A stretch of 64,000 nt of DNA from Oscillospiraceae bacterium. GTDB lineage: Bacteria > Bacillota > Clostridia > Oscillospirales > Oscillospiraceae. The notes below the pieces were generated by a model. That model did not search any database and was not told where the DNA came from. It saw only the letters and a list, made by a program, of their open reading frames with translations. Positions 17,327-25,405 of this stretch are shown piece after piece. A program made the translations under genes and the position numbers. The number at the start of each line of letters is the position of its first letter. Within the stretch, counting starts at the first letter, position 1. The stretch lies in assembly GCA_020025425.1 (NCBI GenBank), contig JAHHSD010000005.1, positions 1-64,000 of the forward strand, written 5' to 3'.

Positions 17327-17887
17327 TTGAGACAAACCAGAGACTCCATCATCCATGCCTTCCTGGCCCTGCTGGAGGAAAAACCCTTTCAGCAGATCAC
17401 TGTACGGGACATCGTGGAGCGCTGCGGCATCAACCGCAACACCTTTTATTATCATTTTCAGGACATCCCCTCCCTGCTGGAGCAGATCCTGGTGGAGCGG
17501 ATCGACCGTCTGATCGCAGAGCACTGTCATTTGGGGTCCCTGGATGACTGCATCTCTGTGACCGTCCAGTATTTTATTGAAAATCGGACCGCCGTTCTTC
17601 ACGTCTACCGCTCCCTGCCCCGAGATGTCTTTCTGACCCACCTGGATCGGCTCCTCCTCTACCTGGTGACAGAATACATCGAAAACATCGCCAAAACCAT
17701 GCCTATCGCCCCGGATGACCGAACGCTCATCATCCGCTATTTTAAGTGTACTTTGGTCGGAATCTTTCTCGACTGGCTGGACCAGGGAATGGAATACGAC
17801 CTTCAGGCCGACTCTCTGCGGATCTGTCAGCTGTGGGATGATTCCGGACTTCAAATGCTCTGGAACGCCTGTGCTCCGGAGCAATAA
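17327..17887 (+). CDS. TetR/AcrR-family transcriptional regulator
   Basis: One-domain repressor of 186 residues with an N-terminal TetR helix-turn-helix: ITVRDIVERCGINRNTFYYH, about residues 22-41. The remaining all-helical domain would bind ligand and dimerise. The start is taken as TTG at 17327, with AAGTGGGG nine bases upstream, which places MRQTRDSI right before the HTH as usual; the in-frame TTG at 17273 is inside the promoter. No obvious target lies beside it: the next gene is convergent, so its operator may be its own promoter or elsewhere. Confidence 0.82.
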   Translation: MRQTRDSIIHAFLALLEEKPFQQITVRDIVERCGINRNTFYYHFQDIPSLLEQILVERIDRLIAEHCHLGSLDDCISVTVQYFIENRTAVLHVYRSLPRDVFLTHLDRLLLYLVTEYIENIAKTMPIAPDDRTLIIRYFKCTLVGIFLDWLDQGMEYDLQADSLRICQLWDDSGLQMLWNACAPEQ

Positions 17888-18123
17888 CAGGCTGAACATA
17901 TTGGTTCCCCCTGCATGGACGCAGCTTCGGACACCCAGGAAGCTCCAGCGGAGTCTGCTTCGGCAGGATCAGCTGCCCTGCGCTGTTTGAACGGACCCTG
18001 CACCGATTCGTCTGTGTCGATAAAATGCAGTATTCAAGCCCGGTACGAGGAGATCGTCTGGGCCGAAACAGGGAAATGTACATCGTTTGACCGGACGAGT
18101 GCGGGAACACAGCAAACAAAAAA

Positions 18124-18166
18124 GGCCGGATGAGGATTGAAACCAACTCCTCATCCGGTCTTTTTC
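18124..18166. terminator. Bidirectional terminator between tetR-like gene and DUF308-like gene
   Basis: Thirteen-base arms (18124-18136 and 18148-18160) with TTTTT on the right and an A tract on the left serve both convergent genes. The roughly 230 bases between 17888 and 18120 contain no other recognisable gene. Confidence 0.85.
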
Positions 18167-18222
18167 TTGTCTGTTCCGTTGTCTCAATGCCGGGCGCACC
18201 ATGGTCCGCCATTTTATATGGC

Positions 18223-18780
18223 TTACTTCTCCTCCAGGTTCCGCTCACTTTGGACCTTCTTCACCGTAGTAATCACAACACACTGGTTCATAACGCCCTC
18301 AGCCAGCAGGACCAGCACCGTGAAAATCCGGGACGTCTCCACGTTCTGTCCCTGAAGGATCAGCAGCCCGCTGAGGAGCGCTGTGACAAAGCCCGTGATC
18401 TGGATGTGCTTCCACTCCTCCAGACCAAACCGTCTGGCATCCCGGGCCATCTGGACCTTGAACAGGCCGTCTGCCAGAGCAAACCATCCAAGGCCCACGG
18501 GCAGGAAGGCCACGCTCTTCTCCTCGAACAGAAGCACTGCCATCCCCATGGCGATCATCAGGATTCCAAAGGCAAAATCATACTGAAACGCCAGACAATA
18601 GAGGTCTCCGGAATAAAATCCAACCATCTTAATGACGCCATACGCAATCAGCAGACATCCGCTGACCCCATACAGCACAATGGGCGGGATATCCCGGATC
18701 AGCAGATAGGCCGCCGCAGCAATATAGAAGATCACGGAGATCAGTAGAGACCCATCCCGAGCAAAACGCAGTTTATTCAT
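18223..18780 (-). CDS. DUF308/HdeD-like small membrane protein
   Basis: Integral membrane protein of 185 residues with about six hydrophobic segments arranged as helix pairs (for example SLLISVIFYIAAAAYLLI, GILMIAMGMAVLLF, ITGFVTALLSGLLIL). The pattern of short loops and repeated GxxLxxxG segments resembles the HdeD/DUF308 family, known from acid-stress loci but without a defined biochemical role in Firmicutes. The ATG at 18780 is followed by MNKLRFARDG and preceded by AAGGGA; a start at 18834 is less likely. Transcribed alone and divergently from the radical SAM gene. Confidence 0.6.
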   Translation of the reverse strand: MNKLRFARDGSLLISVIFYIAAAAYLLIRDIPPIVLYGVSGCLLIAYGVIKMVGFYSGDLYCLAFQYDFAFGILMIAMGMAVLLFEEKSVAFLPVGLGWFALADGLFKVQMARDARRFGLEEWKHIQITGFVTALLSGLLILQGQNVETSRIFTVLVLLAEGVMNQCVVITTVKKVQSERNLEEK

Positions 18781-18981
18781 ATATGACCATCCCTTTCTTC
18801 CAAGCAGGCTGTCCCGCCACAGGTCTTGGTTCATTCTAACTTTACCCTGCTATGCCCCTTCCAACAATAGTCACGAAGGCCCTTCTGTCAAAAATCCAGA
18901 CAACTGCCCCTGTTTGCCCATATACGTCTCTCCCAACAGGGGTTACACTCAAGGCAAGAAATCACGAAGGAGGACTTTTTG

Positions 18982-20316
18982 ATGGACACTTCTGCTGCGA
19001 TTAAAAAATTTGGTCTGGAGAAGGCCTTTCAGTACCTGTACAAGGACCCGGACAAGAATCTTTTGACGATCATGGACTGGGCCGATAAATTTTCCGGCGG
19101 GGAATTTTCTTCCCAGCGCAAGGCCATCCGCGAGGCCATCGAGCAGCCCGATCACCCCTACTACCCCTATATCCACCGTCTGATGACGGACACGGACCCC
19201 GGCGTGATGAAGGCCCTCGCGGTCAACTTCTTCATCAATGCCAACCTGGTGGGCTGGCCCAAACAGGAGGCCCTGCGGGAGCGTTATAACTGCAACATCC
19301 CCTGGGCCATTCTCCTGGACCCCACCTCCGCCTGCAACCTCCACTGCACCGGCTGCTGGGCGGCCGAGTACGGCAACAAAATGAACCTCACCTACGAGGA
19401 GATCGACAGCATCATCCGCCAGGGCAAGGAGCTGGGCATCTATATGTACATCTACACCGGCGGCGAGCCCCTGGTCCGCAAGCAGGATCTGATCCGCCTG
19501 TGTGAGGTCCACTCCGACTGCACCTTCCTGAGCTTCACCAACGGCACCCTCATCGACGAGGCCTTTGCCGACGAGATGCTCCGGGTCAAGAACTTCGTCC
19601 CCGCCATCTCTCTGGAGGGTGACGAGGCCGCCACCGACGGACGCCGCGGCAAAGGCACCTACCAGAAGGTCATGAAGGCCATACAGCTTCTGCGGGAGCG
19701 CAAGCTGATTTACGGTATCTCCTCCTGCTACACCAGAGCCAATTTCGAGTCCATCACCTCTGAGGAGTACTACGACAGCCTGATCGAGATGGGCGCCTAC
19801 TTCGTCTGGTACTTCCACTACATGCCCGTGGGCAACGACGCCTCCCCCGAGCTGCTGCCCACCCCCGAGCAGCGCCGTGAGACCTACAACCGCATCCGCA
19901 AGTACCGCGCCACCAAGCCCCTGTTCGCCATGGACTTCCAGAACGACGCGGAGTATGTGGGCGGCTGCATCGCCGGCGGCAGACGCTACCTCCACATCAA
20001 CGCCAACGGCGATGTGGACCCCTGCGTCTTTATCCACTACTCTGACTCCAACATCCGTGAAAAGACCCTGCTGGAGGCCCTCCGCGGTCCCATCATGCAG
20101 GCCTACCACGACAACCAGCCCTTCAACGAGAACATGCTCCGTCCCTGCCCCATGCTGGAGAATCCCGATCAGCTGCGGGAGATGGTGGCCAAGAGCGGCG
20201 CCCACTCCACCGACCTTCTCTCCCCCGAGAGCGCAGATCATCTGTGTGCCAAATGCGACTGCTATGCCCAGAGCTGGACGCCGGTGGCTGACGAGCTGTG
20301 GAACGGCCACAACTGA
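18982..20316 (+). CDS. Radical SAM protein with C-terminal cysteine-rich (SPASM-like) region
   Basis: Iron-sulfur enzyme of 444 residues. The CxxxCxxC triad of the SAM-binding cluster is Cys118, Cys122 and Cys125 (ACNLHCTGCW), followed by TGGEPLVRK. The second half contains several conserved cysteines (YVGGCIAGG, DVDPCVFIHY, RPCPML, CAKCDCYAQ) that could bind auxiliary clusters as in SPASM/twitch proteins. The ATG at 18982 has AAGGAGG eight bases upstream; the preceding TTG is not needed. Monocistronic, with a strong terminator behind. Substrate unknown: no precursor peptide, cofactor or hopanoid gene lies nearby. Confidence 0.82.
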   Translation: MDTSAAIKKFGLEKAFQYLYKDPDKNLLTIMDWADKFSGGEFSSQRKAIREAIEQPDHPYYPYIHRLMTDTDPGVMKALAVNFFINANLVGWPKQEALRERYNCNIPWAILLDPTSACNLHCTGCWAAEYGNKMNLTYEEIDSIIRQGKELGIYMYIYTGGEPLVRKQDLIRLCEVHSDCTFLSFTNGTLIDEAFADEMLRVKNFVPAISLEGDEAATDGRRGKGTYQKVMKAIQLLRERKLIYGISSCYTRANFESITSEEYYDSLIEMGAYFVWYFHYMPVGNDASPELLPTPEQRRETYNRIRKYRATKPLFAMDFQNDAEYVGGCIAGGRRYLHINANGDVDPCVFIHYSDSNIREKTLLEALRGPIMQAYHDNQPFNENMLRPCPMLENPDQLREMVAKSGAHSTDLLSPESADHLCAKCDCYAQSWTPVADELWNGHN

Positions 20317-20345
20317 TTTGATTCCTTCCTTCTAACATTCATACA

Positions 20346-20419
20346 GCGCCGGGAGCGCCGGAGAATGGGACCCTTGGGTCCTGTCCTCTCGGCGCTCCCG
20401 GCGCGTCTGTTTTGTTTTA
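20346..20419 (+). terminator. Terminator of the radical SAM gene
   Basis: A long GC-rich stem (GCGCCGGGAGCGCCGGAGA and complement, arms 20346-20364 and 20387-20404) with an inner GGGACCC hairpin is followed by TCTGTTTTGTTTTAT. The tail overlaps the end of the convergent phosphatase gene. Confidence 0.85.
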
Positions 20420-21196
20420 TAGGCGGTCCAGGCCTTTGGCAAAGAAGTCCGCATAGGCAGCCGCGCTGCCGGCCACCACCCCACAGGGGCGGTCAAACCG
20501 CAGCGGCGTGCCGTCCAGCTGAGAGATCCTCCCCCCGGCCTCAGTGACGATCAGAGAGGCCGCCGCATAGTCCCAGGGGCTGAGCCGCAGCTCAAACATC
20601 AGTCCGGCACTCCCCCGGGCCACCCGGCACAGATCAAAGACCGCAGAGCCCGACCGCCGCAGGTCCAGGGCACACTCCATCAGCCGCTGGGCCAGCGCGA
20701 AGGTTTTGGGGATCATTCCCTTGTCGTAGGGAGTGCTGCCGAAGCACACCAGGCTCCTGTCCAGCCCCAGCTGAGAGACCCGGAGGGGACGGTCATTGCA
20801 GAAGGCCCCCCTCCCCTTCTCTGCGCGGTAAAATTCGTCCCGGTAGGGATCATAGGCCGCACCCAGCACCACCTGTCCGTCCCGGAGCATAGCCACCGAG
20901 ATGACCGACATATCGTAGTGCTTGATAAAATTGGTGGTTCCGTCGATGGGGTCCACAATAAAGGCCAGACCCTGGCTCACATCCCCACGGTCGTCCCCCT
21001 CCTCGCCGATGAACTGCGCCTCGGGGTACAGCTCCAGCAGTCCCTGCCGCAGCAGACCCTGGACCCGCACGTCATAGGTGGTCACAAAGTTGGCGCTGCC
21101 CTCTTTCTCGCTGACCGCGTTCTCAATTTCCCGGGCAGAGAGCATGATCTCCCCCGCCCGGCGCATCAGGGCCTCAATCTCATTGATTCGTTCCAT
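20417..21196 (-). CDS. Inositol monophosphatase-family protein
   Basis: Mg-dependent sugar/inositol phosphatase of 259 residues. Metal-binding motifs are GEEGDD (about residue 65), DPIDGTTNF (about 85) and the C-terminal WDYAAASLIVTEAGG. Members dephosphorylate inositol-1-phosphate, fructose-1,6-bisphosphate, PAP or related compounds, and sequence alone does not decide which. The start at 21196 has AAGGAGAGGG upstream, better than the in-frame 21223. It lies 23 bases behind the TIGR04076 gene, apparently one transcript. Confidence 0.87.
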   Translation of the reverse strand: MERINEIEALMRRAGEIMLSAREIENAVSEKEGSANFVTTYDVRVQGLLRQGLLELYPEAQFIGEEGDDRGDVSQGLAFIVDPIDGTTNFIKHYDMSVISVAMLRDGQVVLGAAYDPYRDEFYRAEKGRGAFCNDRPLRVSQLGLDRSLVCFGSTPYDKGMIPKTFALAQRLMECALDLRRSGSAVFDLCRVARGSAGLMFELRLSPWDYAAASLIVTEAGGRISQLDGTPLRFDRPCGVVAGSAAAYADFFAKGLDRL

Positions 21197-21219
21197 CTGC
21201 GGTTTCCCTCTCCTTCGTT

Positions 21220-21561
21220 TCAAATTTCACTTGCGTCCTCGTCCAGCCCCTCAATCAAAAAACTGACCGGGCGGAAACCGTCATTGCAGGAAATCATAGC
21301 CGAGCGCGGATCCTTCATCCAGCCGTTGTAGATATCCTGTCCGCCGCAGGCCAGGGTCAGTACAAAGGGGGACATGCTCTCCCAGGCGCTCTCGCACAGC
21401 CCCTCCGGCCGTTTCCAGCCGTCGGCAATAAACACCTGCCCCTCCTCCATGTCACAGGGGGCATCCAAAGGGTTCTCATAGCGCTCCATCAGATCGGGAT
21501 AGGAGGCCTTGCGTATCACGGTGATCCTGCATTTTTTCAAGTCGTTCAGCTTCTTTACCAC
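21220..21561 (-). CDS. TIGR04076-family small protein
   Basis: A 113-residue protein of the TIGR04076 family, recognised by the N-terminal CRITVIRK, central GQVFIADGWKRPEGLC and the C-terminal SCNDGFRPVSFLIE. Family function is unknown; conserved cysteines (11, 36, 55, 72, 92 approximately) suggest metal or redox binding. The start is GTG with a weak AGGG upstream. Co-transcribed with the phosphatase. Confidence 0.75.
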   Translation of the reverse strand: MVKKLNDLKKCRITVIRKASYPDLMERYENPLDAPCDMEEGQVFIADGWKRPEGLCESAWESMSPFVLTLACGGQDIYNGWMKDPRSAMISCNDGFRPVSFLIEGLDEDASEI

Positions 21562-21617
21562 TTATTTTCCCTATCATACCACCCGGAACGGCCCCGATGC
21601 AACTGCTTTTCGCCCAT

Positions 21618-21652
21618 AAAAAACGACGCCCGGTTCTCCGGACGTCGTTTTC
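21618..21652 (-). terminator. Terminator of brnQ
   Basis: Stem formed by AACGACGCCCGG and CCGGACGTCGTT (one mismatch, loop TTCT), 15 bases past the brnQ stop. On the minus strand it is followed by TTTTTTATG. Confidence 0.82.
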
Positions 21653-21666
21653 AGATACAGAATAGC

Positions 21667-22938
21667 TTACTGCTCGGTCTTGCGTCCAAGCAGCACACCC
21701 ACCAGGATGCACACAATGGTCGGAATCACCCAGCTGAAGCCCAGCTCCGCAAAAGGCAGATACTTCAGGAAGGGCATTTCCACATGGCCGTACACAGAGA
21801 CAGCGCTCAGCACGCTGATGAGCAGCGCACCCGCAGTACCGAGACGGAAGGCCAGCTTGGGCAGCTTGGGCAGGAAGGACATGCCAATGAGCGCCAGCGT
21901 GGGAGGATAGACGATATCCAGCACGGGAGCCGCAATGGAGACCAGCTGCTCCAGGCCTACGTTGGAAACCACGGCACTGAACATGCAGATCACCACAACC
22001 AGCACAAAGTAAGGCACCCGGCCCTCGGACAGCTCAGCGAAAAACTCCGCACAGGAGCTGACCAGACCCACAGCGGTGGTGATGCAGGCCAGGGCAACCA
22101 CGGTTGCAAAAAGGATGGTGCCCTGCTGTCCCAGCAGTCCGGACACGATGGACAGCAGCAGGTTGGAACGGCTGACGCTCAGGTCATTGGCAGCGGAAAC
22201 AGTGGCTCCAAGGTAGGTCAGGCCGCCATAAACCACCAGCAGGATCGCACCTGCCACCAAACTGGCCTTAATGGCCACATTGCGCTTCTCGTCACGGGCA
22301 GTATAGCCCTTGCTCTCCGCAGTCCTGAGGATCAGTACACCAAAGAGCATAGTAGCCAGCACGTCCATGGTCTGATAACCAGCCTTGATGCCTTCCACGG
22401 CCACATTTGCCAGCTTAGGTGCCGCATCCGTGTCTCCCAGAGGAGTTACAATGCCCTTGACAATCAAAATCAGCAGACCAGCCAGCAGCAGAGGAGTCAG
22501 AATCTTACCCACGATATCCACCACGGCATTTTTCCGCATGGAGCACAGGAAAACCACAACAAAAAACAGTATGGAGAAGATGATCGGGCCAATTGAACCG
22601 GTAAGGGGCTGTACTGACAGCTCAAAGGTCATGGCCGCGGTACGGGGAATGGCCAGCATGGGGCCGATACACAGTACAATGGCGCACATCATCAGGGTGG
22701 AGGGGATGCGTCCGATGGGACTTACGATCCCGTCCGCACCGCCTCTGTGGAAGATGGAGAACAGGGCCACCAGAGCCAGACCGATGTCGGCAATGTAGTA
22801 GCATGCAAAACCCAGGGGCCACTCAGACCCCGATCCCATGCCCAGAAATGGCGGGAAAATGACGTTTCCTGCGCCAAAGAACATGGAAAACAGTGCAAAG
22901 CCAATGATAAAGATGTCTCTGCGGGAACGTGTTTTCAT
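21667..22938 (-). CDS. brnQ: Branched-chain amino acid transport system carrier BrnQ (LIVCS family)
   Basis: Sodium-coupled importer of leucine, isoleucine and valine, 423 residues with about twelve membrane helices. The N-terminus FALFSMFFGAGNVIFPPFLG is the LIVCS signature, and later TTAVGLVSSCAEFF also fits. Single gene with its own strong promoter 80-110 bases upstream of the start and a terminator behind. The long AT-rich leader lacks T-box features (no AGGGTGGNACCGCG element), so regulation is likely by a protein or a simple hairpin. Confidence 0.93.
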   Translation of the reverse strand: MKTRSRRDIFIIGFALFSMFFGAGNVIFPPFLGMGSGSEWPLGFACYYIADIGLALVALFSIFHRGGADGIVSPIGRIPSTLMMCAIVLCIGPMLAIPRTAAMTFELSVQPLTGSIGPIIFSILFFVVVFLCSMRKNAVVDIVGKILTPLLLAGLLILIVKGIVTPLGDTDAAPKLANVAVEGIKAGYQTMDVLATMLFGVLILRTAESKGYTARDEKRNVAIKASLVAGAILLVVYGGLTYLGATVSAANDLSVSRSNLLLSIVSGLLGQQGTILFATVVALACITTAVGLVSSCAEFFAELSEGRVPYFVLVVVICMFSAVVSNVGLEQLVSIAAPVLDIVYPPTLALIGMSFLPKLPKLAFRLGTAGALLISVLSAVSVYGHVEMPFLKYLPFAELGFSWVIPTIVCILVGVLLGRKTEQ

Positions 22939-23018
22939 TCAATAGCCTCCCTCGTGCGTTACAAAAATGAAAATTCTTCTTCATTTTTATGCACAATTTT
23001 TTAAAACTAATGTTTTTT

Positions 23019-23047
23019 ATTTTACAGCTTTTTTGTTTTTTTGTCAA
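23019..23047 (-). promoter_or_regulatory. Sigma-A promoter of brnQ
   Basis: TTGACA (23042-23047) and TAAAAT (23019-23024) on the minus strand are 17 bases apart. The roughly 75-base leader that follows contains an AAAAATGAA/TTCATTTTT inverted repeat at 22963-22988. Confidence 0.8.
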
Positions 23048-23103
23048 TCTAAAAGTTCTCTTATTTTCCCTCTTTCATTCATCAAAACGACGTTTTTAAA
23101 AAA

Positions 23104-23140
23104 ATGAAGTCCGCACCCTTTGGGTGCGGACTTCGTTTTC
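23104..23140 (-). terminator. Terminator of pepD
   Basis: Perfect 13-base stem (23106-23118 with 23122-23134, loop TTT), 15 bases after the pepD stop. On the minus strand it is followed by CATTTTTTT. Confidence 0.88.
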
Positions 23141-23148
23141 AGTGTGGC

Positions 23149-24585
23149 TTACTTCATTCTGGCCAGCACTTCCACCAGGAGCTCCCAGGTGCGGCGGCTG
23201 GAACCGATGAACAGCCGCTCGTTGCAGCTGTGAATGTCCTTCATGTCGGGGCCAATGGAGACACAGTCCAGACCGGGGATCTTGCCCGCGAACATGCCGC
23301 ACTCCACGCCGGCGTGGATGGCCAGCACCTCGGGGGCGCGGCCGTACTGCTCGGTAAAGACCTCCACCAGCAGGTCACGCAGTGGGGATTCCTGCTGATA
23401 GGCCCAGCCGGGATAGTCGCCCAGCACGTCCACACGGCCGCCCAGCTGATCCATCACCAGCTTCAGCCGGTCCACGACCATGGCCTTCTGGCTCTCCACG
23501 CTGCTACGGACACAGAAGGAGGCGGTCAGCTCCTTCTCCTCGGTAGAGAGGACGCCCAGGTTCAGAGAGGTCTGGACCAGTCCGGCAATGTCGGCGCTCA
23601 TCACCTGCACGCCGTTGGGCAGGCAGTTGAGCATGCACAGCACCTTATCAGTGGTGGCCTTATCCATAGCGGGCGCAGACTTGCCGGCCGCCACGGTCAC
23701 CTTCAGATTGGGCTCAGTGACCACATACTCGTTTTTCAGCACGGCCGCCATCTCCTCGCAGGCGGTCCGGGCGGCCTGGCCGTCGGCCACCAGCAGCTCG
23801 GCCACGGTCTTGCCGGTAATGACGTTGTCCTTCTGACCGCCGGCCACAGAGATCAGACGCAGCTCGGTTTTCTTGCTGATGGCGTTCAGCACGCGGCCCA
23901 TCAGCACATTGGAGTTGCCGCGGCCCTTGTTGATTTCCTGGCCGGAGTGTCCGCCCATCAGGCCGTCCAGGGTGACGGTCAGGGCCTCGCCCGCAAACTC
24001 GGCCCGGGTCAGGGGCAGAATGCAGCGGGAGATATTGCCGCCCGCGCAGCTGACGGTGAATACACCCTCGTCCTCGGAGTCCAGGTTCAGCATCCGGCGG
24101 CCCTTCAGGGGGCTGACATCGATGCCAACAGCGCCGAACATTCCGGTCTCCTCATCCACAGTGATGACCGCCTCCACTCGGGGGTGGGCCAGATCCTTGG
24201 CGTCCAGAACTGCCATGCACATGGCCACAGCGATACCATCATCGCCGCCCAGGGAGGTGCCCTTGGCGTAGATGGTGTCGCCGTCGATGGCCAGGTCCAG
24301 CCCGTCCACCGCCATGTCCTTCCGGCAGTCGGGGGCCTTCTCACAGACCATGTCCATGTGGCCCTGGAGGATCACGGGCTCCGCGTTTTCATAGCCGGGG
24401 GTGGCCTCCTTGATGATGATGACGTTGTTCAGCTCATCCTGGTAATACTCCAGGTTCCGCTCCTTGGCAAAGGACACCAGCCAGTCGCTGACCGCCTTCG
24501 TATTGCCAGAGCCGTGGGGGATGGCGCACATCTGCTCAAAAAAGCCGAATACGGACTTCGGCTCCAGATTTTCAAGAACTGCCAT
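23149..24585 (-). CDS. pepD: Aminoacyl-histidine dipeptidase (M20C metallopeptidase, PepD)
   Basis: Cytosolic zinc dipeptidase (Xaa-His and broad dipeptides), 478 residues from MAVLENLEP. Metal ligands: His in ILQGHMDMVCE, Asp in LGGDDGIAVAM, Glu pair in VDEETGMFGA, Asp in LNLDSEDEG, and a late His in IHAGVECGMF. The start at 24585 is preferred because it matches family N-termini; 24597 is an in-frame alternative three bases after AAGGAG. It follows two small genes (PqqD-like and a membrane-anchored protein) on the same strand, with the OPT oligopeptide transporter further upstream, suggesting a peptide uptake and breakdown cluster. Confidence 0.92.
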   Translation of the reverse strand: MAVLENLEPKSVFGFFEQMCAIPHGSGNTKAVSDWLVSFAKERNLEYYQDELNNVIIIKEATPGYENAEPVILQGHMDMVCEKAPDCRKDMAVDGLDLAIDGDTIYAKGTSLGGDDGIAVAMCMAVLDAKDLAHPRVEAVITVDEETGMFGAVGIDVSPLKGRRMLNLDSEDEGVFTVSCAGGNISRCILPLTRAEFAGEALTVTLDGLMGGHSGQEINKGRGNSNVLMGRVLNAISKKTELRLISVAGGQKDNVITGKTVAELLVADGQAARTACEEMAAVLKNEYVVTEPNLKVTVAAGKSAPAMDKATTDKVLCMLNCLPNGVQVMSADIAGLVQTSLNLGVLSTEEKELTASFCVRSSVESQKAMVVDRLKLVMDQLGGRVDVLGDYPGWAYQQESPLRDLLVEVFTEQYGRAPEVLAIHAGVECGMFAGKIPGLDCVSIGPDMKDIHSCNERLFIGSSRRTWELLVEVLARMK

Positions 24586-24630
24586 TGAATCATACACTCC
24601 TTAATTTTTATATGAGATCCGCCGAGGCGG

Positions 24631-24975
24631 TCACTTTTTCAGCTGATAGCGGTCCTGACCGGCAGGCTGGATATACTGCTGATCCACCAGGAAGGCAATT
24701 ACCTGCTTGGCAAATTTTTGGGGCTGCTGCACCACCAGACGCTTGCGGGACCAGAATTCTCCGGCAGTGACCCCATTGATCTGGGCCGCCACCTGTTTCT
24801 CCGTGATGGTTCCATTTTTCTTCAGGTATTTGACCACCTTGTTCCCGCAGCGGTTGAGCAGGATGCGGTCCAGATCCTCCCTCTGCCCTGCCGACTTACG
24901 CAGGCCCCAGACATAGAGCACTGCAGTAACCAGGGCAAACAGGAGGATCCCGATCAAAATATGAATCTTATCCAT
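24631..24975 (-). CDS. Membrane-anchored protein of unknown function
   Basis: Unrecognised 114-residue protein. It begins MDKIHILIGILLFALVTAVL, a single membrane anchor, followed by a basic soluble domain that looks like a small winged helix (RCGNKVVKYLKKNG, EKQVAAQINGV, FLVDQQYIQP). It overlaps the PqqD-like gene by 8 bases and lies 45 bases before pepD, so all three are probably one transcript. Role unknown. Confidence 0.65.
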   Translation of the reverse strand: MDKIHILIGILLFALVTAVLYVWGLRKSAGQREDLDRILLNRCGNKVVKYLKKNGTITEKQVAAQINGVTAGEFWSRKRLVVQQPQKFAKQVIAFLVDQQYIQPAGQDRYQLKK

Positions 24976-25327
24976 TGGGTATCCGATCCTTTCCGCCCAA
25001 TAGGATGAAGTTGTTGTTGCGCAGGATCTGCATGTACTTCACCAGGCGCTCGTAGAGGGGCTCCGCCTTGTCGCCGAATTGCTCCTTCATAGACAGGGCC
25101 AGCTCCCCCACGCTGCGTTTTCCGTCGATCTGAAGCCACAGAAAGCTGCCGTACTCATCCAGATCGATGTGGCTGACGCGGGGGGTATGAAAAATTTTCT
25201 GTGCGAGCTTTGCGTAGACGCCCCGATGGACCATATTGATGGTGACTTTCCCATCTTTCTCGTCCCAGGTGTTCCGGGGGTCCACAACGGGGATGTAATC
25301 CAGGTAATTTTCGCTTTTCTTTGCCAT
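24968..25327 (-). CDS. PqqD-family protein
   Basis: 119-residue protein with the PqqD/RRE winged-helix fold: about 50 N-terminal residues, then LDEYGSFLWLQIDGKRSVGEL and a C-terminal helix pair ending LRNNNFILL. PqqD domains bind precursor peptides for radical SAM maturases in RiPP pathways, but many Clostridia carry stand-alone copies of unknown function. Here no maturase or precursor is adjacent; the nearest radical SAM gene is 4.6 kb away on the other strand. The start has AGGAGAATCACAAC upstream. It sits between an OPT transporter and a dipeptidase. Confidence 0.75.
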   Translation of the reverse strand: MAKKSENYLDYIPVVDPRNTWDEKDGKVTINMVHRGVYAKLAQKIFHTPRVSHIDLDEYGSFLWLQIDGKRSVGELALSMKEQFGDKAEPLYERLVKYMQILRNNNFILLGGKDRIPNG

Positions 25328-25352
25328 GTTGTGATTCTCCTATTTATTCAAA

Positions 25353-25381
25353 CCGGGCTGTATACCAAGTATACAGCCCGG
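25353..25381 (-). terminator. Perfect palindromic hairpin between OPT and pqqD-like genes
   Basis: Arms CCGGGCTGTATAC (25353-25365) and their exact complement (25369-25381) enclose a three-base loop. On the minus strand only GGTTTGAATAAAT follows, a poor T tract, so it may be a leaky terminator that reduces read-through into the pqqD-pepD genes. Confidence 0.6.
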
Positions 25382-25405
25382 CTCGGATTTCCGCAAGGAA
25401 AATGT

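Noticed and set aside
22939..23095. Possible T-box or other amino-acid riboswitch before brnQ
   Set aside because: The leader after the promoter is only about 75 bases, AT-rich and lacks the T-box element and an anti-terminator.
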